From Halovibrio variabilis (GTDB lineage Bacteria > Pseudomonadota > Gammaproteobacteria > Pseudomonadales > Halomonadaceae): a DNA stretch of 64,000 nucleotides. The DNA is taken from the NCBI RefSeq assembly GCF_007991175.1, contig NZ_BJXV01000009.1, positions 62,001 to 126,000 of the forward strand, written 5' to 3'. Positions 37,264 to 45,320 of the stretch are shown in pieces. The notes below the pieces were generated by a model. It saw nothing but the letters and a program-made list of their open reading frames with translations, did not search any database and was not told where the DNA came from. The position numbers were made by a program, and so were the translations under genes. The stretch's first letter is position 1. Each line of letters begins with the position of its first letter.

Positions 37264-37876
37264 AAGCGAGGCGCTGCCTCACTTGCACCTGCTGGCCAAG
37301 GCACCGCTGCCAGGGCAGGCGAAAACACGCTTAGCGCCATTGCTAGGTGCTGACGGCGCCGCCCTCGCCCATGCCGAACTAGTCAGGCACTGCGTCGCCA
37401 ACGCCTGCCAGGCGCTGCCTGCCGCACGGGTCACGCTATGGACCGCGCTTGATCACGCCCACCCGCTGTTTATTGAGCTTCGTGAGGCGTTGGGTTTGAC
37501 CTTAACCCCCCAACCCGACGGCGACCTGGGCGCCCGGATTCGTTGCGCGCTGAACAGCACCCCAGGCCCCACCATGCTAATGGGCAGCGACTGCCCGAGC
37601 ATCAGCGCTGAACTGATTGCGGCCTGCGCCCACCGGCTGGCCAGCCACGATGTGGTTATATTACCCGCTGAAGACGGCGGCTACGGTTTGATCGGCACCC
37701 GCCAAGACTACCCCGGGCTGTTTGAGGCGATCCCCTGGGGCAGCGAGAGCGTACTGACTGCAACGCAGCAACGGATTGCAGCCCTCGGCTTAACGGCCGC
37801 TTACCCAGCCACCATTTGGGATGTCGATCGTCCCGAAGACTGGCAGCGCTGGAAAGGCTTAACCGTCGCGGTGTAA
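37253..37876 (+). CDS. TIGR04282/DUF2064 glycosyltransferase-like protein
   Basis: A 207-residue nucleotidyltransferase/GT-A-fold protein: HLLAKAPLPGQAKTRLAPLL (nucleotide-binding loop), GDLGARIRCAL, MLMGSDCPSISAELIAAC (DxP acidic site), LPAEDGGYGLIG and PATIWDVDRPEDWQRW. This is the TIGR04282 family, usually beside TIGR04283 as here. The ATG is preceded by aaggag. A pair of sugar-handling enzymes next to an importer suggests glycosylation of an imported or modified small molecule, which is inference only. Confidence 0.85.
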   Translation: MPVKSEALPHLHLLAKAPLPGQAKTRLAPLLGADGAALAHAELVRHCVANACQALPAARVTLWTALDHAHPLFIELREALGLTLTPQPDGDLGARIRCALNSTPGPTMLMGSDCPSISAELIAACAHRLASHDVVILPAEDGGYGLIGTRQDYPGLFEAIPWGSESVLTATQQRIAALGLTAAYPATIWDVDRPEDWQRWKGLTVAV

Positions 37877-37899
37877 GGAAACTGGCTGTTTTCACACTA

Positions 37900-37977
37900 T
37901 TTCGCATAACTGTTTTGCATAACTGTTTCGCATAACTGAGCAGCACAGCTGGGCAGCACAACTGAGCAGCTTGATTG
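37900..37977. repeat. Degenerate 13-bp tandem repeat, six units
   Basis: Six consecutive 13-mers: tttcgcataactg, ttttgcataactg, tttcgcataactg, agcagcacagctg, ggcagcacaactg, agcagcttgattg. The first three are nearly identical; the last three form a second subtype. All end in (a/g)(a/c/t)(c/t)tg. They fill the gap between the TIGR04282 gene and the TVP38-oxidoreductase gene. A partial seventh unit (agcagaacg) follows. Confidence 0.8.
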
Positions 37978-38015
37978 AGCAGAACGATTTTTATCACTAA
38001 GCGCTGGAGCCTACC

Positions 38016-40163
38016 GTGACCCGACAACGTTTGATTATTGCCGCGCTACTGCTAATCGCCATTGGGGCGTATTTTCTCAGCGGTGCCCATCAATGGTTCA
38101 CCCTGGATACGCTAAAAGCCTACCAAAGCGACTTCCAAGCGGTGTTCAACCAACACCCCTGGCAGGTGGCCGGCATCTTTTTTGCCGTTTACGTAGTAAT
38201 GACCGCGCTTTCCCTGCCGGGTGCAACGCTGCTGACATTGTTGGGCGGGGCGCTCTTTGGCCTCGGTTGGGGGCTGTTGATCATCTCGTTTGCCAGCACC
38301 CTGGGTGCTACATTGGCTTTTTTACTATCACGGTTTTTATTCCAAAAGCCGATTGAGAGACGCTTCCCACGTCAGTTCGCCGCGGTGAATCGCGGCGTCG
38401 AGCGCGACGGTGCCCTTTACCTCTTTACGCTGCGTTTAGTGCCTGCCTTTCCGTTCTTTATGATCAATCTCGTCATGGGGCTAACGCGGATTAAAACCAT
38501 CACGTTTTATTGGGTAAGCCAAGTGGCCATGCTTCCCGGCACGGCGATCTACGTCAATGCGGGCGGCCAGCTCGGTGAGCTGGAAAGCTTAGGCGGCATT
38601 ATCTCGCCGACGCTGCTGGCGTCGTTTGCACTGCTGGCGGTTTTCCCCTGGATAGCCCGGCGCATTGTGCTGTTGGTGCAAAAGCGCAAGGCCTATCAAG
38701 GTTTTACCCGCCCGCAGCGATTTGACTACGACATCCTAGTGATCGGCGCTGGCTCCGCGGGGTTGGTCACCAGCTATATCGCCAGTGCGGTTAACGCCAA
38801 GGTGGCACTGGTGGAAAAACATAAAATGGGCGGCGACTGTCTGAATACCGGCTGCGTGCCCTCCAAGGCGCTCATTCGCGCCGCCCGTGCCGCCCATGAG
38901 ATCCGCACCGCGCATCGCTTCGGTGTCTCCGCCCGCGAACCACAGATCGATTTTGCCAAGGTGATGGGACACGTCCATCAATCGATTACCGCGATCGAAC
39001 CCCACGACAGCGTTGAGCGCTACACAGGCCTGGGCGTTGAGGTCTACCAGGACCACGCCATGCTGCGCTCGCCTTGGGAGATTCAGGTCGGTGATAAAAC
39101 CCTCACCGCCCGGCATATCGTTTTGGCCACCGGCGCCCGGCCACGGGTGCCGGCGCTACCGGGCATCGAACTAGCGCCGGTGCTGACGTCTGAGAACCTC
39201 TGGTCGTTAACTGAATTGCCCAAGCGCTTGGTGGTACTCGGCGGCGGCGCGATCGGCTGTGAACTGAGCCAAAGTTTTGCCCGCCTGGGCAGTCAGGTCA
39301 CCCTGGTGGAAGGACTTCCCCAACTGCTGAGCCGCGAAGACCATGAGGTCGGCGAGCACGTAGCAGCCACCCTGGCTGGCGAAGGTGTCACGGTAATGAC
39401 CAACACCCAGGCGCTGGAAGTGCTTAGTGAGGAAGAGGGTAGCTATCAGCTAGCCGTCGAGCATCAGGGCGAGCGCGTCACGCTTGCCTTTGACTATCTG
39501 CTGGTCAGCGTGGGCCGCCAAGCCAATGTGGAGGGCTTGGGGCTTGAGGCGCTGGGCATCACCACCACGCAAGCTGGCACCCTGGAGCTTAACGAGCGGC
39601 TGCAAACCCGCCTGCCCAATATCTGGGCCTGCGGTGATTTGGCTGGGCCTTACCAGCTCACCCACGCGGCGGCTCATCAAGCATGGCACGCCGCGGTCAA
39701 TGCGCTGTTTGGCGAGCTGAAAAGCTTTGCAGTGGATTATCGCTACATGCCCGCCGTTACCTATGTACAGCCGGAAGTCGCCCGGGTCGGGCTCAACGAG
39801 AAGGAGGCGATCGATAAAGGCATTGCCTATGAAGTAACCCGCTATGCCATGAGCGAAAGCGACCGCGCGATTGCCGAAGGCGCCAGCGAGGGCTTTATTA
39901 AAGTACTGACCGTGCCCGGCCGCGACAAGATTCTCGGCGCAACCATCGTGGCCGAAAACGCCGGCGAGTGGCTAGGTGAGTTCACCATTGCCATGAAGCA
40001 CGGTCTGGGGCTCAACAAGCTGCTGGGGACCATTCACCCCTACCCAACACTTGGCGAGGCCGCCAAAGCCACGGCTGGCGTTTGGAAAAACGCCCATAAA
40101 CCCGAGCGGGTGCTGGCACTCTTGAAGCGCTACTTCAACTGGCGGCGCGGTGAAGGACAATGA
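38016..40163 (+). CDS. TVP38/DedA-like membrane domain fused to disulfide oxidoreductase
   Basis: A 715-residue fusion. Residues 1 to about 225 are a TVP38/TMEM64 (VTT) membrane domain, with SLPGATLLTLLGGALFG, LGATLAFLLSRFLF and VPAFPFFMINLVMGLTRI. From about 236 comes a class I pyridine nucleotide-disulfide oxidoreductase: YDILVIGAGSAGLVTSY, redox-active KMGGDCLNTGCVPSKALI (Cys near 275 and 280), RLVVLGGGAIGCELSQSFAR (NAD(P)), IWACGDLAGPY (FAD) and the C-terminal GTIHPYPTLGEAAK with the catalytic His. The oxidoreductase half resembles mercuric reductase and lipoamide dehydrogenase without the vicinal C-terminal cysteines. GTG start. The fusion tethers a flavin disulfide reductase to the membrane. 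It overlaps the next gene by 4 nt. Confidence 0.85.
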   Translation: MTRQRLIIAALLLIAIGAYFLSGAHQWFTLDTLKAYQSDFQAVFNQHPWQVAGIFFAVYVVMTALSLPGATLLTLLGGALFGLGWGLLIISFASTLGATLAFLLSRFLFQKPIERRFPRQFAAVNRGVERDGALYLFTLRLVPAFPFFMINLVMGLTRIKTITFYWVSQVAMLPGTAIYVNAGGQLGELESLGGIISPTLLASFALLAVFPWIARRIVLLVQKRKAYQGFTRPQRFDYDILVIGAGSAGLVTSYIASAVNAKVALVEKHKMGGDCLNTGCVPSKALIRAARAAHEIRTAHRFGVSAREPQIDFAKVMGHVHQSITAIEPHDSVERYTGLGVEVYQDHAMLRSPWEIQVGDKTLTARHIVLATGARPRVPALPGIELAPVLTSENLWSLTELPKRLVVLGGGAIGCELSQSFARLGSQVTLVEGLPQLLSREDHEVGEHVAATLAGEGVTVMTNTQALEVLSEEEGSYQLAVEHQGERVTLAFDYLLVSVGRQANVEGLGLEALGITTTQAGTLELNERLQTRLPNIWACGDLAGPYQLTHAAAHQAWHAAVNALFGELKSFAVDYRYMPAVTYVQPEVARVGLNEKEAIDKGIAYEVTRYAMSESDRAIAEGASEGFIKVLTVPGRDKILGATIVAENAGEWLGEFTIAMKHGLGLNKLLGTIHPYPTLGEAAKATAGVWKNAHKPERVLALLKRYFNWRRGEGQ

Positions 40164-41293
40164 AGCGGCTGTTACTCATCGGCGCGGGCCATGCCCATGC
40201 CTTGGTGCTTGAAGCCTTTGCCCAACAGCCTGATTCGGGCATCGCGATTACCGTTGTCAGCGACAGTCCTTTAGCCGCTTACTCCGGCAGCGTACCGGCA
40301 TGGCTGGCGGGAGAGTGTACGCTGCGTGAAACGCAAATTGACGTGGCGGCGCTGTGTCAGCGTGCCAATGCGCGGCTTATTGTTTCACCCGTTAACGCCA
40401 TCGACACCCAGGCGCGTTACGTAGCGCTTGCCGATGGCGAGCGCATTGCGTTTGACGTCGCCTCGTTAAATATCGGCTCGACCCTGGCCAGCCCAGAGCA
40501 GCACGGCGAACAGTCCCCCAAACTGCTGGCCATGCGCCCACTAAGCACGCTGCACCAGCGCTGGCAGGGGCTACAAGATGATATTCGCCAACTGCCCCGT
40601 GATATCCCCCAACGCGTTGTGGGCGTTGGCGGTGGAGCCGCTGGCTGCGAAACGCTGATGAGCGTGCTGGCCCAGCTACGTGAAAAGCGTCCGGATATCG
40701 ACTGGCAGGGCCATTTGCTCAGTGCCAGCGACGCACTACTGCCTGGTGCCGGTTACCTGCCGCGCTGGCTGACCCAGCGAGCGCTATCACGCGCAGGCAT
40801 TCACGTGCACCGGCAGGTACGTGGGCGTGCCTTGGTAGACGGCGGCGTATTAACTCATTGTAACCTGATCGTTCGTGCCGACATTGTGCTGTGGGCAACC
40901 GGGGCAGTCGGCCACCACTGGCTGATTGATACCCCGCTGCCGCTGGATAAGCACCGCTTCATTGGTGTCGACAATACGTTGGAAGTCATTGGCCAGCCGG
41001 GAATTTTTGCCGCTGGTGACTGTGCGGCGTTGACGCCACCCCTGCCGAATGCAGGGGTTTATGCGGTGCGCATGGGCCCGCACTTAGCGGACAACCTGCG
41101 CCGCGCCTGCCACAATGAGCCGTTAACCGCCTGGCATCCGCCCAAACGCGTATTGGCACTGATTGGCACCGGCGACGGCCGCGCGATTGCCAGCCGCGGC
41201 GCCTTTGGGGTGGCAGGAAAGTGGGTATGGCAATGGAAAAGGCGGATTGACGCGCGCTTTATCGCCCGCTTCAATCCGCCTTTTGAGGACTAA
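40160..41293 (+). CDS. FAD-dependent oxidoreductase, SelD-fusion N-domain type
   Basis: A 377-residue two-dinucleotide-domain flavoprotein: MKRLLLIGAGHAHALVLEAF (FAD), DSPLAAYSGSVPAWLAGE, VVGVGGGAAGCETLMSVLAQ (NAD(P)), QPGIFAAGDCAAL and PNAGVYAVRMGPHLADNLRR. This sequence type is best known as the NDH-2-like domain fused to selenophosphate synthetase (SelD) in cyanobacteria and some proteobacteria. Here it is free-standing: the frame stops right after RIDARFIARFNPPFED, with no SelD domain or selD gene in view. It overlaps the preceding TVP38 fusion by 4 nt (ATGA). The electron acceptor is unknown. Confidence 0.78.
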   Translation: MKRLLLIGAGHAHALVLEAFAQQPDSGIAITVVSDSPLAAYSGSVPAWLAGECTLRETQIDVAALCQRANARLIVSPVNAIDTQARYVALADGERIAFDVASLNIGSTLASPEQHGEQSPKLLAMRPLSTLHQRWQGLQDDIRQLPRDIPQRVVGVGGGAAGCETLMSVLAQLREKRPDIDWQGHLLSASDALLPGAGYLPRWLTQRALSRAGIHVHRQVRGRALVDGGVLTHCNLIVRADIVLWATGAVGHHWLIDTPLPLDKHRFIGVDNTLEVIGQPGIFAAGDCAALTPPLPNAGVYAVRMGPHLADNLRRACHNEPLTAWHPPKRVLALIGTGDGRAIASRGAFGVAGKWVWQWKRRIDARFIARFNPPFED

Positions 41294-41307
41294 TTTTTGA
41301 ACACGAA

Positions 41308-41763
41308 TTAATGTGCTTCGCGCCAGCCGCCTAACACGCGACTATCCGGACCAAAGAACACCAACCGATCATGGTCAATCAAATAGCGGTAGGCAGTCTC
41401 CAGCATATCGGTGACGCGCTGGGCATCGTTCATTTGCGGGCAAGCCATGCGTGTGGTTGCCAGCTCGCTAAACTCGATACGCTGGTTATCGCCTAGCGTT
41501 ACCTCACCGCTAAAGCGGTTACAGCCGTCGTGACCGCTAACGTTGCCTGCATTATCAATCCGGAAAAATGGCGTTTCCGGCATCGATAGCCGCTCATTGG
41601 TGCCCACCAGCAGTAGATTCCAACGCTGCTCAACGATAGGCCCGGAGAGTTCAGCCCCTCTGGGTTCTTCCCGCGGCGCCGAGCTTGGCCCCGGCGCGCT
41701 GCTACAGGCACTTAATAGCAGCGCGGCCGAGGTAAGCCATGGCAGTAAATGCCAACCTTTCAT
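41308..41763 (-). CDS. META-domain lipoprotein
   Basis: A 151-residue secreted protein with a lipoprotein signal (LTSAALLLSACSSAP, lipobox Cys near 20) and one META/HslJ-like domain: WNLLLVGTNERLSMPETPFF, VSGHDGCNRFSGEVTL, LATTRMACPQMNDAQRV. Such proteins sit in the outer membrane or periplasm; HslJ has been linked to novobiocin tolerance in E. coli. It is convergent with the FAD oxidoreductase, leaving 14 nt. gloA lies 29 nt upstream on the same strand. Confidence 0.85.
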   Translation of the reverse strand: MKGWHLLPWLTSAALLLSACSSAPGPSSAPREEPRGAELSGPIVEQRWNLLLVGTNERLSMPETPFFRIDNAGNVSGHDGCNRFSGEVTLGDNQRIEFSELATTRMACPQMNDAQRVTDMLETAYRYLIDHDRLVFFGPDSRVLGGWREAH

Positions 41764-41792
41764 GGTCTTGGTGATCCTTTCCTATGGCACGC

Positions 41793-42233
41793 TTACCAGC
41801 TGCCGGTGTTTTCCATCGACGCCCAGGGCTCTTGTGGCGCTAGCGCATCGCCCTTTTGCAGCAGCTCTACCGAGATACCATCAGGCGACTTAACAAACGC
41901 CATATGGCCGTCGCGGGGCGGGCGATTAATCGTCACGCCGTTATCCTGGAGCTTTTGGCAAAGCGCGTAAATATCCTCCACACGGTAGGCCAAATGGCCG
42001 AAATTGCGCCCGCCGGTATACTCTTCCGGGTCCCAGTTATAGGTCAGTTCCAGTTCAGGGGCGGTGAGCTGGGCGGAACGTTCCTCATCGTCAGGGGCGG
42101 CGAGGAAAACAAGCGTAAAGCGGCCTTTTTCATTCTCTTTGCGGCGGACTTCTTTAAGGCCTAGCAGGTCACAGTAAAAATGCAGTGAAGCATCCAAATC
42201 ACTAATGCGGACCATGGTGTGTAGATATTGCAT
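41793..42233 (-). CDS. gloA: Lactoylglutathione lyase (glyoxalase I)
   Basis: A 146-residue vicinal-oxygen-chelate enzyme: [66 protein letters not shown] and [14 protein letters not shown]. The His and Glu metal ligands of GloA are in the expected places (H5, E in LELTYNW, H in [10 protein letters not shown] in ISVELLQ). It isomerises the methylglyoxal-glutathione hemithioacetal. It is the last backbone gene before the repeat-bounded segment; one copy of the 105-120 bp repeat lies in its upstream region. Confidence 0.93.
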   Translation of the reverse strand: MQYLHTMVRISDLDASLHFYCDLLGLKEVRRKENEKGRFTLVFLAAPDDEERSAQLTAPELELTYNWDPEEYTGGRNFGHLAYRVEDIYALCQKLQDNGVTINRPPRDGHMAFVKSPDGISVELLQKGDALAPQEPWASMENTGSW

Positions 42234-42271
42234 AACAGCTCCTGATTACCAAAAGTAGGAAGGTTTCTACG

Positions 42272-42391
42272 TCTACTGTGCCATAAAATTGCTTTGCTAG
42301 AATATAGAGGTAGCCGTCTCACTGACAATGGGTATTTATGCTACCTCATACGCTACATGGACGCTTTGAGTCATACCTTGAAGCGTTAGCT
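42272..42391 (-). repeat. Boundary repeat, left copy (minus orientation)
   Basis: Read on the minus strand, this 120-bp stretch aligns with 51089-51194 on the plus strand at about 85% by eye. It begins agctaacgct and ends cacagtaga in both; shared blocks include ggtatgactcaaa, ccatgtagcgt, acctctatatt and attttatg. The left copy has an extra 12 bp (atgaggtagcat) after ccatgtagcgt. The element is intergenic, 38 nt upstream of gloA. The similarity stops abruptly at both ends. Confidence 0.85.
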
Positions 42392-42496
42392 CCCCCGACT
42401 CGAGCATGCAGCCCGTGCTCCCCGCTTCAAGGACGACGGCTACGGCCTGAACCGGGTAGAGAACCGCTTGGCCAGGTAAAATCAAACCGAAACGCG
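42392..42496. other. GC-rich tail between boundary repeat and exchanger gene
   Basis: This short GC-rich piece reads on the plus strand as an open run ending APRFKDDGYGLNRVENRLAR then TAA at 42476-42478. It has no start and no recognisable family and could be the C-terminal end of a gene truncated at the segment boundary. The codon-like composition is the only support. Confidence 0.25.
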
Positions 42497-43543
42497 TTAG
42501 CCATTCATATCCGCCAGCAACAGCAGCACACCAAGGAAGTACAGCACCATGATGGTGACGCTTTCCCAGCCGATACTCCCCGGCCCCTGCTCCTGGCGGC
42601 GGATCAACCCCATCATCAGGATGCTCGACATCACCAGGGTCAATGACACCCAAAGGATCACATCAGCGGTCATGGTGTGGTAGATGGACCCCGGCCGATA
42701 AGCGATGTCCGAGGCCGCCGTGAACAGGGTATCGAAGGCATTGCCGCCAATGATACCGCCCACTGCCAGGGTCAAGGCCCCCCGGCGAACCGCGGCAATC
42801 GAGGTGACAAGCTCAGGGATCGAGGTGCTCACGGCCGTCAGTAGCACCCCGACCGCCGTCTGGCTGAGCCCTGTCTTGACCGCAATATTGTTCGCCGTAG
42901 GGGCCAGCACCCAACCGGCGAAACCCAGACCAATCAACAGTAACAAAAAGGTGATCCATAGCCGAGGCAACGAAGGCATTGCCGAGATTTCATCCGGCGT
43001 GTCCTCGCGTGTTTCGCGCGTGACCGAGGGTTTCCACATGGGATACAGCCGGGCGCCCCGCACCAGATGAATGCCATATATATACAGCCCCAGCAGTATC
43101 GGCGTGACCGGATGAATGCCCCACAAGGAGACATCGGGCAGCTTGGGGGTCAGAAGAATCAGGCCCAGAAGAGTGATCAGTAAAGCGTTTTGCAACATGT
43201 TGGGAACGGAGGCAGCCGCATGTTCCAGGTTTGCGCGCCGATAGGCCAGATCGGCCACCACCAGAAACAAGGTTTGCACGGCAATACCGCCCAACGCATT
43301 ACTTACCGCCAGTTCAGGATGACCTTTCCAGGCAGCGGTCACCGAGAGTACCGCGCCGCCGGCCGAGGTCGAGGCTCCCAGCAATACCGCACCGGCGACC
43401 GCTTCCCCGAGCCCTGTCCGGTCGGCGAGCTGGTCGACCACACGCGTAATCCATATACCCAACACAGTAATGGTCAAGGCACATAGCGCAAAGACACCCG
43501 CACTTTCGGACAATGACCAGCTTGCAGGACTCAATGGATCCAA
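42497..43543 (-). CDS. CaCA-family cation exchanger (Na+/Ca2+ type)
   Basis: A 348-residue membrane protein with about 10 helices and the two alpha-repeats of calcium/cation antiporters: GAVLLGASTSAGGAVLSVTA with NALGGIAVQTLF, and LLTAVSTSIPELVTSIAAV with IIGGNAFDTLFTA. The first repeat has a non-standard GASTSAGG in place of GTSxPE, so only the second carries the usual acidic Glu; ion specificity is therefore uncertain. The start is TTG at 43543, backed by a near-perfect aggaggtga ribosome site 4 nt upstream. First gene inside the repeat-bounded segment. Confidence 0.8.
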   Translation of the reverse strand: MDPLSPASWSLSESAGVFALCALTITVLGIWITRVVDQLADRTGLGEAVAGAVLLGASTSAGGAVLSVTAAWKGHPELAVSNALGGIAVQTLFLVVADLAYRRANLEHAAASVPNMLQNALLITLLGLILLTPKLPDVSLWGIHPVTPILLGLYIYGIHLVRGARLYPMWKPSVTRETREDTPDEISAMPSLPRLWITFLLLLIGLGFAGWVLAPTANNIAVKTGLSQTAVGVLLTAVSTSIPELVTSIAAVRRGALTLAVGGIIGGNAFDTLFTAASDIAYRPGSIYHTMTADVILWVSLTLVMSSILMMGLIRRQEQGPGSIGWESVTIMVLYFLGVLLLLADMNG

Positions 43544-43953
43544 ATCACCTCCTATGCTCGCTTTGGTGGTTGTTATTCATGTGTCTTCTAGTTTCGATCC
43601 AGTCCCGTTATAACATTCTCCCACAAGCAACAAGCAAGGATAAGTCGTCTTTCATGCTGTCTTTGGTTTTCATACTAGTAGAGGGAAGCGTTGACTGTGC
43701 AGTATCAGGCTGCGATAGGCGCATACAGGAACGACTGTGGAAAAGACCTGTCGAGAAAAGGTGTCGAAACCGATAGCCAAACGCAACTCGACACATACGA
43801 CACCGTACGAAGGGGCCAACAAGGGCAAGATGCTCGTGCGCTTGTAATAGCCCTTTGCAATAGCCCTTTGAAATAGCTCTTTGTAATAGCCCCCGAGCCA
43901 GCAAACAAACGCCCGGCCGTCATTTCATGGCGGCCAAGCAAGAAAACAACCAT
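43544..43953. other. Gene-free stretch upstream of the exchanger
   Basis: About 410 bp with no convincing gene in any frame. It should contain the exchanger promoter (leftward). At 43844-43894 it holds four 13-bp tandem repeats, listed separately. The adjoining glutamate-cysteine ligase ends at 43954 and no clear terminator is seen. Confidence 0.4.
43844..43894. repeat. 13-bp tandem repeat, four units
   Basis: Units gtaatagcccttt, gcaatagcccttt, gaaatagctcttt and gtaatagccccc (last one shortened). They differ at one or two positions each. The sequence is unrelated to the repeat at 37900, but the 13-bp period is the same. Confidence 0.8.
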
Positions 43954-45318
43954 TCAAAATGTGGCGTGTCGATACAGGGGGCTAAGATCACCCTGCCACT
44001 GGCGCTGAAAGAGCTTGCGCCACTTCTCCGCCGGGCTGAGCCTTGCCTGGATAATATCCTGGAGCGGCTGCAAATAAAGCGCTTCATCCGCGCCGTCCAC
44101 GTCCACTTTTTGGCGCCTTTTGAGTCCCTCATGGGCTAACGCCGTCACGTAGTTCAACGCCGCGAGCAAAGACTCTGCGGGATATATCCCCGCTACGGAC
44201 ACCTCGGCGCTTTCCGCCATGCCCACTTCGGGCAGGTAATGCCTCAGCTGGTTCAAGCGTGCCACGTCACATCCTTCGATAAAACTCAGCGCCTTGCTCA
44301 GCGCTTGATCATCGTAAAGAATGCCCGTCCAGAACGCCGCCAATGCCATGCTATGTTCCAGCGTCAGGGAATCATTACCCCGCAACTCCAGGTGATCCTT
44401 CAGCCTTACATCATGCATCAAGGTATTGAGGTGGTCTTGCCAGTCCTTGAGCGTGGGTTTTTCTCCAGGCAGCTCAGGCAATGCCCCCTGCATCAGGTCG
44501 GTGAAAAAACGTCCGGCAAGATCCACATGCACGCCATTTCTTTTCACCGAGTACATGGGTACTTCCAACGCCCGCTGCACGTAGGTGGAAAAGCTCAGGT
44601 CCGGCGAAAACACCAGCGGAAGGATGCCACAACGCGCCGAATCAGTGTGCAGCCAGACGTAGTTGCGATAAGAAGTCATCTGGCTGTCTCGGCCGTCGGC
44701 GAAGGGTGAGTTGGCCAGCGCCACCATCACCAAGGGCTGCAAGGCCATTGCCACGCGATACTTATCGCGCATGTCCTGCTCGCTGCAAAAGTCGAAATTT
44801 AGCTGAAACGAGCAGGTGCGCGTCATCATGTCCAGGCCATGAACGCCCACCTTGGGCATATAGCCGCGCATGATGTGAAAGCGACTTTTAGGCATCCAGT
44901 CCGCTGCTTTTCGCTTCCACTGCGGGGCGAATCCCAAGGCCATTACACCCAGCCCCATTTCATCGGCCAGTTTCGAAAGTTGCAGGCGATGTTCGAGCAT
45001 TTCCTGATAAACACCGTGCAGATCGGCCCAAGGACTTCCGGAAAGCTCAAGCTGTCCCGCCGGCTCCAAGGTAATAGCAGCCCCCTCACGTTTCAGGCCG
45101 ATGAGATTGTCCTGTTCGAAGCTCGGCTGCCATCCAAAACGCTGCCACCTAGTCAGTAGCGCCTGAATGCCGGGATCTCCGGCATAGTGCAATAGACTGT
45201 GGTCGTAGCGCGAAAAAATGAATTTTTCGTGCTCGATGCCGATCAAGCACTGTGCTTTTGGCTTGCACTGCGCCGCAAAGTCATCGCATAGGCGTTGGGT
45301 GTCGATCATTGCTTGCAT
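43954..45318 (-). CDS. Glutamate-cysteine ligase, plant/alphaproteobacterial type
   Basis: A 454-residue GCS2-type ligase: CLIGIEHEKFIFSRYDHSLL (Glu residues of the metal site), EQDNLIGLKREGAAITLEPA, QLELSGSPWADLHGVYQEML, RTCSFQLNFDFCSEQDMRDK, and NGVHVDLAGRFFTDLMQG. It joins glutamate and cysteine, the first step of glutathione synthesis. Gammaproteobacteria usually carry the unrelated E. coli-type GshA, so this is likely a transferred, additional enzyme; that is inference, since the rest of the genome is not seen. It starts 2 nt after the aldo/keto reductase stop and is co-transcribed with it. Confidence 0.87.
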   Translation of the reverse strand: MQAMIDTQRLCDDFAAQCKPKAQCLIGIEHEKFIFSRYDHSLLHYAGDPGIQALLTRWQRFGWQPSFEQDNLIGLKREGAAITLEPAGQLELSGSPWADLHGVYQEMLEHRLQLSKLADEMGLGVMALGFAPQWKRKAADWMPKSRFHIMRGYMPKVGVHGLDMMTRTCSFQLNFDFCSEQDMRDKYRVAMALQPLVMVALANSPFADGRDSQMTSYRNYVWLHTDSARCGILPLVFSPDLSFSTYVQRALEVPMYSVKRNGVHVDLAGRFFTDLMQGALPELPGEKPTLKDWQDHLNTLMHDVRLKDHLELRGNDSLTLEHSMALAAFWTGILYDDQALSKALSFIEGCDVARLNQLRHYLPEVGMAESAEVSVAGIYPAESLLAALNYVTALAHEGLKRRQKVDVDGADEALYLQPLQDIIQARLSPAEKWRKLFQRQWQGDLSPLYRHATF

Positions 45319-45320
45319 AA

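Noticed and set aside
37253..37876. Arsenosugar biosynthesis as the function of the two glycosyltransferase-like genes
   Set aside because: The family name is context-based, and no arsenic methylation or radical-SAM ArsS-type gene lies nearby.
43608..43904. Minus-strand 98-codon frame in the gap next to the exchanger
   Set aside because: It covers the 13-bp tandem array, has no ribosome site and no recognisable domain.
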